Assembly (NCBI RefSeq): GCF_001279775.1
Contig: NZ_LGDG01000223.1
Location: 17,163-81,162, forward strand
Direction: 5' to 3'
DNA: 64,000 nucleotides
Source: Streptomyces sp. MMG1533
GTDB lineage: Bacteria; Actinomycetota; Actinomycetes; Streptomycetales; Streptomycetaceae
Of this stretch, positions 49,656 to 58,281 are shown piece by piece. Under the pieces are notes generated by a model. That model was not told where the DNA came from. It searched no databases and saw nothing but the letters and a program-made list of their open reading frames with translations. Position 1 is the stretch's first letter. Each line of letters begins with the position of its first letter. The position numbers and the translations under genes were made by a program.

Positions 49656-49862
49656 ATGGACGATGTGGTGTTCATGGTGCGGGCGAAGAGCCGGGCGGTC
49701 TGTCAGCGGGAGTTGGATCGGATCTGCCTGCTGCTGGACGCCCGGCCGGCGACGCTGCCTACCGACGCGGCCGGTACAGGCTGGGTGGCGCGAGCAGTCC
49801 CCGCACCCACGACGAAGGCCCCGACCCGCGATGACAGCGGACGGGGCCTTTCTGCTGGCTGA
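49656..49862 (+). CDS. Small hypothetical protein
   Basis: 68 residues (MDDVVFMVRAKSRAVCQREL..). Its last ~16 codons are read from inside a terminator hairpin, so the 3' end does double duty or the gene is weakly supported. Confidence 0.4.
   Translation: MDDVVFMVRAKSRAVCQRELDRICLLLDARPATLPTDAAGTGWVARAVPAPTTKAPTRDDSGRGLSAG
49815..49850. terminator. Bidirectional terminator
   Basis: AAGGCCCCG (49815-49823) pairs with CGGGGCCTT (49842-49850), followed by TCTGC. It separates the plus-strand genes from the minus-strand transfer operon. Confidence 0.7.
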
Positions 49863-49868
49863 TCAGGC

Positions 49869-50387
49869 TCAGCCGTTGGTGTTCTTGACCCAGATGCCGG
49901 TGTTCTTGTTCTTCACCTCGCGCTGGTCCTGGTGGACGGGCCCGTTGTAGTGATTGTTGATCACGTCGGGTGCGGCCTGCTTGACCTTCTTCACGAGGGC
50001 GCCGAGGGAGAAGAACGTGACGGGCGGGGCCGCGCACAGGGCGATGACGACGGTCTCGTTGGCGCCGTGCGAGAAGTACAAGACGGCCGAGACTGCGGCG
50101 CCGAGGCAGAGGCTGAGCCACCCGGCCGCGATCATCATCACGCTGGCGCCGGTCGCCTGCGGCGTCATCGACGGCCGCCCAGGCTGCTCGACGGGCGGGG
50201 CGGTGCCGATGCGAGATCCGTCGGCCCATGACGGCACGGCCGGGTCGTCGATGCGAATCGCGGTGGGCTTGTCGGCGGCAATCTCCTCGACGGCGGCGAA
50301 CAGGCGCCGGATCCGCTCACGGTCGGCGTCGGTCGGGGTGGCCTGCCCGGCCACGGGGGCGGCAGGCGGCTCGGGCAGGTCGTACAT
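49869..50387 (-). CDS. Membrane protein of transfer operon
   Basis: 172 residues: a soluble N-terminal ~80, two membrane helices (SVMMIAAGWLSLCLGAAVSAVLYF; TVVIALCAAPPVTFFSLGAL), and a polar tail with VINNHYNGPVHQDQ. Last gene of the minus-strand transfer operon. No family name recalled. Confidence 0.6.
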   Translation of the reverse strand: MYDLPEPPAAPVAGQATPTDADRERIRRLFAAVEEIAADKPTAIRIDDPAVPSWADGSRIGTAPPVEQPGRPSMTPQATGASVMMIAAGWLSLCLGAAVSAVLYFSHGANETVVIALCAAPPVTFFSLGALVKKVKQAAPDVINNHYNGPVHQDQREVKNKNTGIWVKNTNG

Positions 50388-50406
50388 GGCGGGTGGGGTT
50401 CCTCTC

Positions 50407-51201
50407 TCAACTGGCGGTGGCTACGGCGGGCTTGCCGCTGCCTTTGCATTCGGGGCAGACGACGAGGATTTGTTCGTCGCCGAAGACGGCGTGGAGCTTG
50501 CCGTCGCCGGAGCACTTCCAGCACTTGCCGGCGGCGATGGCTTTGCCGACGGGCATGCCTTTGTTCTTCTTGATCCACTGCTGGTCGGTCATGCCGGAGT
50601 CGGCGACGACCTTCGACGGCATCGGTTCTCGCTGTGGGTCTGCGGCCTGCTTGGCTTCTTCGCTGACCTGCGCGTACCAGGCCCCGCCGACGCTGCTGCC
50701 GCCGTGCTTCTGCCGCTCATGGGCGCGCAGTCCTGCGGTGGCGGCTTTGGCGTCCCTGTAGCGGGGTTTCTCCTTCTTCCCGCACGGGCAGGCCCAGCCG
50801 AGTAGGCCGGTGCTCTTGTCGGGCCCGAACCGACTGGCCTTGTACACGGCCCACTTGGAGACGTGCTGCTTGGTCGGTTTGGCGGGGCAGCGCTTGGCGC
50901 CGGTGAACGCGCCGGTCTTCTTGTCCTTGGTGTAGATCTGCCCGAGACCCTTACAGGTGGGGCAGCCCTCGTGTGTCAGCTTGAGGATGGCCGCGTTCTT
51001 GCGGGAGAGGACGGTGTCGTCGCGCCGGTCGAGGTGCGAGACGGCGAAGAGGACCATCTTGGCGCCGATCCGGGCGTGGATCGGCCCACCTTTCGGGATC
51101 CTGACCCGGCGAGCGGGGTGCTTACGTGCGGAGGTCCGGGCGGTGGACTTACGGCCGCGCGCAGGGGCGGTTCGGCGGGCCGGCTTGCGCTTCGCGGGCA
51201 T
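50407..51201 (-). CDS. DnaJ-type zinc-finger protein of transfer operon
   Basis: 264 residues: a very basic N-terminus (RKPARRTAPARGRKSTARTS), then CPTCKGLGQIY, CPCGKK and CWKCSGDGK..CPECKGSGK, units of the CxxCxGxG type. The protein lacks a J domain. It is the first gene after the 150-bp palindrome at 51248-51399, with GAGGAG before the ATG. The basic tail suggests DNA binding, possibly to that repeat. Confidence 0.65.
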   Translation of the reverse strand: MPAKRKPARRTAPARGRKSTARTSARKHPARRVRIPKGGPIHARIGAKMVLFAVSHLDRRDDTVLSRKNAAILKLTHEGCPTCKGLGQIYTKDKKTGAFTGAKRCPAKPTKQHVSKWAVYKASRFGPDKSTGLLGWACPCGKKEKPRYRDAKAATAGLRAHERQKHGGSSVGGAWYAQVSEEAKQAADPQREPMPSKVVADSGMTDQQWIKKNKGMPVGKAIAAGKCWKCSGDGKLHAVFGDEQILVVCPECKGSGKPAVATAS

Positions 51202-51247
51202 GGTCAGACTCCTCAAGCGAGTGATCTTTTTATGGTGGTTTGAGAGG

Positions 51248-51399
51248 TGCTCGCGTGCTGCTCGCTGGTGCTCCGTTGCAGGTCACAGCCGCTCGGGGTG
51301 CTGCTCGCGGGGTGCTCGCGGTTTCGGCGAGCAGTTGTCCGAGCACCTGGTCGAGCAGCTGTGACCTGCGGTCGAGCAGTGCCGAGCACCCCGCGAGCA
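51248..51399. repeat. ~150-bp imperfect palindrome of TGCTCG/CGAGCA repeats (candidate clt)
   Basis: Forward TGCTCGC at 51248, 51259, 51302 and 51313; reverse CGAGCA at 51328, 51340, 51352, 51373, 51383 and 51394. The outer copies mirror each other exactly around ~51323.5. A perfect 11-bp inverted repeat, CAGGTCACAGC (51279-51289) and GCTGTGACCTG (51358-51368), lies inside. The block fills the gap between the translocase stop (51409) and the next gene. Confidence 0.8.
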
Positions 51400-51408
51400 G
51401 TGCGCATA

Positions 51409-53412
51409 TCAGGTCAGAACGGTCAACGCTTCGAGCTTGTAGCCGCGCGGGTTGATCAGGCCGTCGATGTCGCCGATAGGGACCGGAGCGCCGACCCCGA
51501 CGTCCTTGAGGAGCTTCCTCAGCTCGGCCACGGTGAGGTCCTCGTACAGGTCCGGGTTGAACTCGGCGAGCGCTTCGGCGAGCGGCTCGGGGCGGATCCG
51601 CTCGACGCCGGCCTCGGCCATGACCTCGATGGCGTCGAACACGATCTGTCGGTCGCCCGGGATGCGCTTCTCCCCCGATCCGCCGTCGGCGAGGTGGAGC
51701 AGACCGGCGGCGGCGAGCGTGTCCCGGTCGAACCACGGTCGGCCCGCGGCCTTGCGGTCGGCGACGGACTGCTGGATGCCGCTGCGGCTGTGCTCGTTCC
51801 ACCCGTACAGCAGCGGCCGGTCGAGCCCCGGGCCCTTGATGTAGGACTGTCCGGCGTCGTTCTTGATGTCCTTGTTCTGCGCCGGGACGAGCCGGTCGGG
51901 GCGGAAGCCCTTCGCGGCGGCGCCCTGGCCGAGGACGATGCGGATGTCGTCCCACCGGGAGGCGAGCATGATCTTCGTGGTGAAGGTGTCGGCGATCGCG
52001 TCACCCATGGCGTCCGAGGTGGCGTCCTGGCCGGCGGCCACCACGTAAATGCCAGACTGCTTGCCGATCCGCAGCAGCTCGATGAACCGCTCCTTGGCCA
52101 ACGGGCTCATATAGATGAACTCGTCGAAGAACCCGATGATCGCCGGGTGCTCCCGGGTGGCCACCCACGTGTCGCCCATGCCGAGCCGGTTTCGCACGAC
52201 GTTGCGGCCCTTGGCCATCTTCACCAGGTGCTCCAGCCACTCCTCGCAGGCCCTGTTGCCGCGGATCGGCGGGGCGGCCATGACGCCTTCGAACTCGCGC
52301 AGACCATCCTTGACGGGGTCGAAGTCGAGGGCGATCGCGTTGTGGCAGGCGGTGATGACTTCGGCCAGGTCGCGCAGCACGCCGGTGGACTTGGCGGCGC
52401 CGGAGACGCCGATGACGAGGATCCGCTGGCCTTCGATGACGAGGGTGAGGTCGCTGCTGTCCATGCAGCGGCCGAAGTGGTGGGCGTCGGCGATGTCGAG
52501 GCTGTTCGGGGCGTGCACCCGGGGCTTCGGCATATCCTCGAACGGGTTGCCGGTGACGAGGCGCAGCACGATGTGCGCGGACTCGGCCGGGTCGGGGTCG
52601 ATGAGCGTGCCGCCAGCCTTGATGTTGAAGTGGGCGTCCAACTGCTCGGCGACGGCGTTGACCTTGCCGGGGGTGGAGCCCTTGAGGACAACGTCGATCT
52701 CCCAGAACTTGCCGCGGAAGCCGAGCGCCCGGATGGCACGGGTGCCGATTCCTTCCCACGCGAAGGCGCGGGACACGCAGTCCTCGACCATGCCGGGCGA
52801 GGTGCACAGGGCAAGCGGGAACGGCTCGTCGGACTCGGGGTTGTCCTGGTCGGCGATCATCTGCATGGGGCCGATCTCGGGCCGGTTGACCCGGTACCGC
52901 CCGTACATGGTGACCAGGGTGGCGGCGATCGCTGCGGTCGTCGTGGGCGGAATCACCCACGACCAGTCGAGGGCGGTCATCTCACCGAAGCGGACCAGCG
53001 CCCACCAGCCGGCCAGGTTGAGGCCGGTGGTGATGCCCGCCGTCCAGCCGAGGAGCCGCCACCGCTTCCGGCGCACGATGTCGACCTTGTTCCAGTCGGA
53101 GCTCTTCGACATGCCGCCGAGAGTCTCCTGGAGGTCGTGGGCGCGCACGTACCGCCAGCCAAGGAAGCCGACCGCACCCGCGCCGGCAAAGAACCAGCGG
53201 GCCGACAGACCACACGCCCGCCCGGTCTTCGCCGCGACGACCATCGCCGCGGAACCGGCCTGCCGGAGGACGGGCGGCCGGGACTCGTAGGGGACGACGA
53301 TGCCGGGCGCGATGTCCTCACCGGACAGGTCGTCGGGCACGTGCAGCTCGCCGGGGATCACCTTGGACAGGTCCCAGTCCGGGGGGAGGTCGGGGTGCTG
53401 GTCGAGGCTCAT
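51409..53412 (-). CDS. FtsK/SpoIIIE-like DNA translocase (TraB-type)
   Basis: 667 residues. Two or three membrane helices near the N-terminus (WFFAGAGAVGFLGWRYV; TAGITTGLNLAGWWALV; IPPTTTAAIAATLV), then a RecA-like motor: Walker A GVSGAAKST (about 337) and Walker B IGFFDEF (about 429), then a C-terminal winged-helix-like region (ELRKLLKDVGVG). Streptomyces conjugation uses one such protein to move double-stranded DNA after binding repeats at clt through its C-terminal domain. The palindrome array directly 3' is the likely target. Confidence 0.88.
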   Translation of the reverse strand: MSLDQHPDLPPDWDLSKVIPGELHVPDDLSGEDIAPGIVVPYESRPPVLRQAGSAAMVVAAKTGRACGLSARWFFAGAGAVGFLGWRYVRAHDLQETLGGMSKSSDWNKVDIVRRKRWRLLGWTAGITTGLNLAGWWALVRFGEMTALDWSWVIPPTTTAAIAATLVTMYGRYRVNRPEIGPMQMIADQDNPESDEPFPLALCTSPGMVEDCVSRAFAWEGIGTRAIRALGFRGKFWEIDVVLKGSTPGKVNAVAEQLDAHFNIKAGGTLIDPDPAESAHIVLRLVTGNPFEDMPKPRVHAPNSLDIADAHHFGRCMDSSDLTLVIEGQRILVIGVSGAAKSTGVLRDLAEVITACHNAIALDFDPVKDGLREFEGVMAAPPIRGNRACEEWLEHLVKMAKGRNVVRNRLGMGDTWVATREHPAIIGFFDEFIYMSPLAKERFIELLRIGKQSGIYVVAAGQDATSDAMGDAIADTFTTKIMLASRWDDIRIVLGQGAAAKGFRPDRLVPAQNKDIKNDAGQSYIKGPGLDRPLLYGWNEHSRSGIQQSVADRKAAGRPWFDRDTLAAAGLLHLADGGSGEKRIPGDRQIVFDAIEVMAEAGVERIRPEPLAEALAEFNPDLYEDLTVAELRKLLKDVGVGAPVPIGDIDGLINPRGYKLEALTVLT

Positions 53413-54761
53413 GACGGGTCCTTCTCGACGGTCTTCTTGGCGGCGGCATCGCGGGCTGCGATGGACGCCTGACGGCTCGCTACGGGGCTGTACTTCACGT
53501 CGCCTTTGGTGCGCCGGCCGGGGCGCGCAGGCGGGTTGTAGACGCGGGGCTTCTTCGGACCGAGCACTTGCGAAGCGACCTGCGGTGATGATCCGTTTAC
53601 GGAGCGCTTTTCGCGGGCCGCGTCGACGCGCGCTTCGGCGGCGTTGCGCATGCGGAAGACCTCCGCGGATTCGCCCGGCTTGGCGCCCTCGACGTCGAGC
53701 TTGGCGCGCGCCCAAACCGCGTTCGGATCGGTCTCGCCGAGGTCCGCTGCGAGCTTCTCCGCGTGCTCCCACACCTTCGGGAAGAGCCGCATGCGCCGCT
53801 CGGTGAGTTCCGTGCGCGCATCCTCGGCCGCCTTCTCCGCAGCTGCCTTCTCGGCGGCGCGACGCTTCTCCTCGGCGGTCCTCTGCGCGGCCTCCGCCTT
53901 GGCCGCCTTGTCGCGCGCCCTCCGCTCCCGGCGGGTCAGCGCGCCGTCGCGGCGGCGGATGCGGCCGTGCTCGTGAAGGTCCCACACGCCGGGGCCGGCG
54001 ATCGACGCGAACGCCGTACCAAGTGCAGTGGCGGGGTCGAAGGCGTTGAGGCCGTGCCACAGGTTGATGCCAGCAGCGATGAAGGCGAGCAGCCAGGCGA
54101 TGAGCCGGTAGTGCCACGACGGGCGGCCGTTGGCGACGGCAGACGCCGCACCCTTCTGCACGACCCAGGCGCCACCTTCGAGCATCAGCGGTGCGGCCAT
54201 CAACCACAGCGCATCCCGGTCGTAGAAGGCGTTGAGCTGCACGGGCAGCGCGACGACAGCGCACACGCGGTAGAACCAGAGCGCGTAGGACCGCCACTTG
54301 TCATCTGCGGCAGCGATCTCTTCGGCAGCTGCTGCTGCCTGCTCCTGCTCCTCTTCGGCCTGCCGCCGGGCGTTCTCGGTAGCCCGCTCGGCTTCCTCAC
54401 GCTTCCGGTTGGCCTCGGCGATCCGGGCCTCGTGCTCGGCAGACTTCTGTTCCAGCTGCATGCGCTGGCGCTCGTTGGCGAGGCGCTGCTTCTCCGCCTC
54501 GGCTGCCGCTTTGAGCTCGATGGCCTTGGCTTCGGCTTCGGCCTTGATGCGGCGCTCTTCGCTCTCGGCCCAGGCGCGGGCTCGGATCGCTTCAGCTTCG
54601 GCCTGGGCGATCGTGTCCGACTTCGCCGTCTCGACTGCCGGCTCGGGCTGGGGGTCGCGCTGTTCCTTGACGGGCTCGGGCTCGGGTGTGGCGGGCCGCC
54701 AGTCCCCGAGTACGGGCATGGCCGGCCTCTGGTGGCCGTTCAGGGGCGGGCTGGCGGTCAT
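53409..54761 (-). CDS. DUF2637/Spd-like coiled-coil membrane protein
   Basis: 450 residues: long charged Ala/Glu coiled coil (about 45-165), two to three membrane helices within ~170-290 in a DUF2637-like domain (ALWFYRVCAVVALPVQLNAFYD; HYRLIAWLLAFIAAGINLWHG), then a second Ala/Lys/Glu coiled coil and a basic tail. Proteins of this shape sit beside the translocase in Streptomyces conjugative elements and are linked to plasmid spreading (Spd). Its stop overlaps the translocase start by 4 bases. Confidence 0.8.
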   Translation of the reverse strand: MTASPPLNGHQRPAMPVLGDWRPATPEPEPVKEQRDPQPEPAVETAKSDTIAQAEAEAIRARAWAESEERRIKAEAEAKAIELKAAAEAEKQRLANERQRMQLEQKSAEHEARIAEANRKREEAERATENARRQAEEEQEQAAAAAEEIAAADDKWRSYALWFYRVCAVVALPVQLNAFYDRDALWLMAAPLMLEGGAWVVQKGAASAVANGRPSWHYRLIAWLLAFIAAGINLWHGLNAFDPATALGTAFASIAGPGVWDLHEHGRIRRRDGALTRRERRARDKAAKAEAAQRTAEEKRRAAEKAAAEKAAEDARTELTERRMRLFPKVWEHAEKLAADLGETDPNAVWARAKLDVEGAKPGESAEVFRMRNAAEARVDAAREKRSVNGSSPQVASQVLGPKKPRVYNPPARPGRRTKGDVKYSPVASRQASIAARDAAAKKTVEKDPS

Positions 54762-54783
54762 GGCGGATCGGGTCCTTTCAGGT

Positions 54784-54987
54784 TCAGCCGCGGCGGGCGG
54801 CGCGGTAGGCGATGAACGTTGCGGTGGCGTTGGCCAGGCCGTAGGCGGTCGCGTAGAACACGCCGACGGCCGCGGCAACCGTCGCCGGGCCGGGTGCTCC
54901 GAGCTCTTCGATGGCGGACGAGACGGCGACGGCCAGCAGGGCGGAGACGACGCCGATGGCGATCAGGACGGGACGGCTCAGGCGCAT
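54784..54987 (-). CDS. Small two-helix membrane protein (Spd-like)
   Basis: 67 residues with membrane helices (PVLIAIGVVSALLAVAVSSAI; ATVAAAVGVFYATAYGLANAT) and a basic end. Position and size fit small Spd-type transfer proteins. Confidence 0.65.
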   Translation of the reverse strand: MRLSRPVLIAIGVVSALLAVAVSSAIEELGAPGPATVAAAVGVFYATAYGLANATATFIAYRAARRG

Positions 54988-54988
54988 G

Positions 54989-55195
54989 TCAGCGGCCTCC
55001 TCGGCTACGTCGGGTGGTGGTGCGCCGGTAGCCGAAGCCGCCCGGCAGGTTCTGGGAAACGGTGTTGCGGCCGGTCGAACTCCGCGTCCACCGCGGCCCG
55101 TTGCCGCCGCCCAGCGTCACCGACCAGGAGCGCCGGTTGATGTTCAGGCGGACCCCGGGCAGGATCCGGAACGACTTGCGGAATGTGAGCGGCAT
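54989..55195 (-). CDS. DUF4236 family protein
   Basis: 68 residues, FRKSFRILPGVRLNINRRSW and SVTLGGGNGPRWT, the standard DUF4236 signature. The family is frequent on mobile elements and phages without known function. Its start shares a base with the upstream stop. Confidence 0.8.
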   Translation of the reverse strand: MPLTFRKSFRILPGVRLNINRRSWSVTLGGGNGPRWTRSSTGRNTVSQNLPGGFGYRRTTTRRSRGGR

Positions 55196-55506
55196 CAGAC
55201 GGCCGCCGATCCGTGACGACTGTGATCGGTGGCCATCTCCCGCAGGACGGCAAGCCGCTCGGGCGCATGGTTGCGGGTGGCGCGGATCTCGACCGTGCAG
55301 CCCTGCGCCGAGCACCGGTACGCCTCGGTGGTCGCAGCCTTCGTGATCTGCCCGGTGAGGGTCAGGCCGGTCGACAGCATGGACAGGGCGACGGCCAGGA
55401 TGGTCAGCAAGCCGACATCGTGGCCAGCGAGGTTTACGGCCGTGGTTCCGGTGAGCACGGCGGTCGCGGCACCGCCGATCGCCTCGATGATGTGGGGCTT
55501 CTTCAT
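55195..55506 (-). CDS. Small membrane protein
   Basis: 103 residues; two hydrophobic segments (IIEAIGGAATAVLTGTTAVN; LLTILAVALSMLSTGLTL) and a soluble tail with CSAQGC. Part of the transfer operon. Confidence 0.6.
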   Translation of the reverse strand: MKKPHIIEAIGGAATAVLTGTTAVNLAGHDVGLLTILAVALSMLSTGLTLTGQITKAATTEAYRCSAQGCTVEIRATRNHAPERLAVLREMATDHSRHGSAAV

Positions 55507-55515
55507 GACTTCCTC

Positions 55516-55812
55516 TCAGGCGGGCGCGCTGGTACGCGCCTTGTGGAATTCGCGGACGAACTCGTCGGTCAGCCCGGAGCCGACAGCCGCGCCGACTGGG
55601 CCGATCCCGGTCACCGAGGCGGCCCACAGCTCCAACCACGCGGCCCGGATGGCCAGGTAGTTGATGACCGGGCGGGCGCAGCGGACCGTGAACACGACCG
55701 CCCCGAGCGCGCACATGACGGTCAGGGCGAGGGCCCGCAGCGCCCACCGGCCCGCCCACACGGCCGCACGATGCAGCCGGCCAGGCTTCGCGGTGATCAG
55801 ATAGGCGTGCAC
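55516..55812 (-). CDS. Small membrane protein
   Basis: 98 residues with a basic start and a hydrophobic helix (LRALALTVMCALGAVVFTV). The C-terminal part is amphipathic. Transfer operon member. Confidence 0.55.
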   Translation of the reverse strand: MHAYLITAKPGRLHRAAVWAGRWALRALALTVMCALGAVVFTVRCARPVINYLAIRAAWLELWAASVTGIGPVGAAVGSGLTDEFVREFHKARTSAPA

Positions 55813-55853
55813 TACGGGCTCCTCTCAAGGGGTTGGGCGGATCGGGCAACCGG

Positions 55854-56021
55854 TCAGCCGCGCCTGCTGGGGTGCCAGACAGGCAGGTCCTTCTGCGCGG
55901 CGACGACGCGGTCGTTGGCGGCGACGAACTTGTCGGAGTCGGGATCGGTGTGGGTGGCCAGTTCGGCCTTCGCGTCGCGGTACTCGGCACGCTCGGCAGA
56001 CGACTTGCTGAAGCGGCCCAT
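55854..56021 (-). CDS. Small charged protein
   Basis: 55 residues, helical (MGRFSKSSAERAEYRDAKAE..). A strong ribosome binding site GAGGA precedes the ATG. No domain. Confidence 0.5.
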   Translation of the reverse strand: MGRFSKSSAERAEYRDAKAELATHTDPDSDKFVAANDRVVAAQKDLPVWHPSRRG

Positions 56022-56102
56022 CAGGGCTCCTCTCGTTGGGTGGTGGAACGCTGGCGCGGTTCCCCTCACCGCCGGTACGAGACCGGCGGATCGGGCAGCT
56101 GG

Positions 56103-56267
56103 TCAGCGGTTGGTGTTGTTGATGGCGTCCAGGTAGCCGTCCGTCAGCTGGCTGGCGGCCTGCGCGGTGTCGGGATCCCCGGCCGCGAGCATTCGGGTCT
56201 GGAATTCGCGGGCCTGCGCGGCACCCTGCTCGTAAGCGGCGATCTGCTGCTTGGCGTCGTCAGCCAT
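56103..56267 (-). CDS. Small helical protein
   Basis: 54 residues, MADDAKQQIAAYEQGAAQAR to DAINNTNR. A GAGAGGAAG sequence precedes the ATG. It shares length, start and spacing with its operon neighbours; function unknown. Confidence 0.5.
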   Translation of the reverse strand: MADDAKQQIAAYEQGAAQAREFQTRMLAAGDPDTAQAASQLTDGYLDAINNTNR

Positions 56268-56362
56268 GGGCTTCCTCTCGTGTGCTGGATGGATGGGTGG
56301 TGCGTGCCGCCCGCCCGCGTTCGAGGCGTAGACCCGGGTTCGGTCCGGCGGGGGCTGGAGGC

Positions 56363-56551
56363 TCAGACCTTCGGGTAGTCGTGGCCCTTGGGCGGGTAGT
56401 CGGCGCCGCCCTGCCCGTGCAGGCCCTGCGTGACGACCCTGGCGAAGTCGCTGAGACCCTCGGTGTCACGGATTTCACGGACGCTGTCCATCAGCCGGTG
56501 GCCGCGCTCCACGTCGGAGTTCCGCTCGACGTCGTTGTTCTTGCGTCCCAT
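56363..56551 (-). CDS. Small charged protein
   Basis: 62 residues (MGRKNNDVERNSDVERGHR..). ATG 56551 was chosen for its excellent AGGAGG ribosome binding site; another ATG lies 21 bp upstream. Confidence 0.5.
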   Translation of the reverse strand: MGRKNNDVERNSDVERGHRLMDSVREIRDTEGLSDFARVVTQGLHGQGGADYPPKGHDYPKV

Positions 56552-56615
56552 CTGGTTCCTCCTGGATGTCATTCGGTTTGGGTTGGTGGTGCGTGCCCTC
56601 GGCTGCTGTCGAGGC

Positions 56616-56636
56616 GCAGGCCCGAACTCGGCCTGC
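56616..56636. terminator. Hairpin
   Basis: GCAGGCC (56616-56622) pairs with GGCCTGC (56630-56636), 3' of the HIT gene on the minus strand. Confidence 0.45.
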
Positions 56637-56656
56637 CGAAGGCTTGATGCGGTGGG

Positions 56657-57085
56657 CTATCGGCTGCCGACGTGCACGTGCTGGGCTCCTATGCCGGTGT
56701 GGAAGACACCCGACGAGGCCGTAATCTCTACGGTGTTGACGGCCGGCTCGGACCACGGCAGCAGCAGCCCGTCGCCTGCACGCCGGGGAACCAGGTGCAG
56801 GTGCAGGTGGAACACGGACTGGGTGGCCGCCCGGCCCTTGCTGGTGATCAGGTTGGCGCTCACCAAGTCGTGTGCCTGGGCGAGTTCGGCGGCACGCTTG
56901 GCCGTCGCACCGGTGACATCCGGATCGGTGGTGAAATCCGCGACGTGGATGCGGGGAACGACGAGGACGTGCCCATCGGTCGCCGGGTTCAGCGGCGTGA
57001 ACGCCACCGCATCCGGCCAGTCGCGGACCACCTCGGCCGGGGCATCCCCGGCCACGATCCGGCAGAACACACAGCCGCCCATCAC
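56657..57085 (-). CDS. HIT-family nucleotide hydrolase/transferase
   Basis: 142 residues. Catalytic histidine triad HLHLHLVPR (His93, His95, His97) and the N-terminal CVFCRIVAGDAPAEVV zinc/nucleotide region are complete. HIT proteins cleave dinucleoside polyphosphates or AMP adducts. Beside nucleotide-related Nudix genes nearby, it may belong to the same nucleotide-clearing function. The stop-start overlap with the gene at 57082 suggests coupling. Confidence 0.88.
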   Translation of the reverse strand: MMGGCVFCRIVAGDAPAEVVRDWPDAVAFTPLNPATDGHVLVVPRIHVADFTTDPDVTGATAKRAAELAQAHDLVSANLITSKGRAATQSVFHLHLHLVPRRAGDGLLLPWSEPAVNTVEITASSGVFHTGIGAQHVHVGSR

Positions 57086-57303
57086 GCCGCTGCCGGGTAG
57101 TCGAAGCCGTCGAGCTCAGCCAGCAGCTCCGGGTCGAGGGCGGCGGCGTTGCGGCGGAGGAGCCGCATCTGCTCGCGGTCACCATCAGACCGGGCCGACT
57201 GGTACGAGGCGACGATCTGCGCCTCAACAGGCATCGCGGCGCGACGCTTCCGGCCGAGTTCCGACGCGGCGAGATCGGCGTCAAACAGCAGGGACGTAGA
57301 CAT
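57082..57303 (-). CDS. Small helical protein
   Basis: 73 residues (MSTSLLFDADLAASELGRKR..). Four-base overlap with the HIT gene. No domain recognised. Confidence 0.55.
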   Translation of the reverse strand: MSTSLLFDADLAASELGRKRRAAMPVEAQIVASYQSARSDGDREQMRLLRRNAAALDPELLAELDGFDYPAAA

Positions 57304-57352
57304 GGGGGTGCCTTTCGAGTGGTCAACAAGGTGGGGTGGTTCGGGATTGGGA

Positions 57353-57396
57353 GCCGCGGTGGCGGGACGGGGGGATTGTCGGACCGCCACCGCGGC
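57353..57396. terminator. Strong hairpin
   Basis: GCCGCGGTGGCGG (57353-57365) pairs perfectly with CCGCCACCGCGGC (57384-57396), a 13-bp stem between two minus-strand transcripts. Confidence 0.7.
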
Positions 57397-57408
57397 CGTC
57401 TTGGGGGG

Positions 57409-57489
57409 TTAGGCCTTCGGCCGGGACTCGGAGCGGCGGTTGACCTCTGCGAGCTTGCGACGCAGCTCCGCCCACTGGTCGGCCGTCAT
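57409..57489 (-). CDS. 26-residue small protein
   Basis: MTADQWAELRRKLAEVNRRS then ESRPKA. One basic amphipathic helix. Its ATG overlaps the previous stop by 4 bases, followed by a strong terminator. Confidence 0.45.
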   Translation of the reverse strand: MTADQWAELRRKLAEVNRRSESRPKA

Positions 57490-57650
57490 CGCGACTCCTC
57501 GACGGGCACGACCACGAAGCGGTCACGGTCCAAGTCCATGCGGACAGTCGCCGGAGTTCCGGACCGGGTCAGCTCGGCCGCCTTCTCCTCCGCCGGCCAG
57601 GAACCGCGCGGGCTACCGGCCGCAAACTCGGCGTACACCTCGCGGGCCAT
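57486..57650 (-). CDS. Small hypothetical protein
   Basis: 54 residues (MAREVYAEFAAGSPRGSWPA..), probably a small beta protein ending DRFVVVPVEES. It shares one base with the preceding gene. Confidence 0.5.
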   Translation of the reverse strand: MAREVYAEFAAGSPRGSWPAEEKAAELTRSGTPATVRMDLDRDRFVVVPVEESR

Positions 57651-58147
57651 CAGACGCCACCGCCGATCAGGTGCAGCATCCCGGCGGTCTTGAGCTCCGC
57701 ACGAGCGCCGGCCATCGCGTCGACGACGCACAGCATCCGGTCGTACTCGCCAGGCGCCATCCATGCCGTCGACTTCGCCAGCATCCGGTACGTCACCTCG
57801 GCATCCGTGTACCGGGCCAGCGCGCCGAGGGCCGCCTCCAACAGCCGGATCTGATGCCGCAGAGAAGCGATCTCCCTCATCGTGGAGTGGAAGGATCCCT
57901 CCGCGGCGGCCCGGTCCAGCTCCGGCAGCGACAGATCCCGCATCGTCGCGAGATCCGCGCGGATGCCCTCCGACTGGATCCACAGCGACTCTTCCAGGCG
58001 GCCGATCTGTGCACGCAGCAGATCCGCGGGAGACGCCAGCTTCACATCCAGGCCGCAGGCCAGCGACTCGACGCCAGCCGGAAGCGGGGCGGTGGGGCGG
58101 TGGTGATCGGCGCGCGTCGGCGCACCGGTAAGCTGCTTCGTAGCCAT
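57650..58147 (-). CDS. Helical hypothetical protein, first gene of minus operon
   Basis: 165 residues with coiled-coil tendency (MREIASLRHQIRLLEAALGAL). No DNA-binding or enzymatic motif. It is divergent from the HTH gene at 58405 across an operator-like region. Confidence 0.55.
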   Translation of the reverse strand: MATKQLTGAPTRADHHRPTAPLPAGVESLACGLDVKLASPADLLRAQIGRLEESLWIQSEGIRADLATMRDLSLPELDRAAAEGSFHSTMREIASLRHQIRLLEAALGALARYTDAEVTYRMLAKSTAWMAPGEYDRMLCVVDAMAGARAELKTAGMLHLIGGGV

Positions 58148-58281
58148 GAGGGGACCCTTCAGAGATTCCTCGTGGTGAGGGCCGGCCTGCGATGTAGGAG
58201 TCGCGGTGTCCGGCCCGTCTTCTTTTGTGGGGTGCCGTCCGCGGACTGGGTCCGGTAGGAGTGGACGACGAAGTTGCCGTC

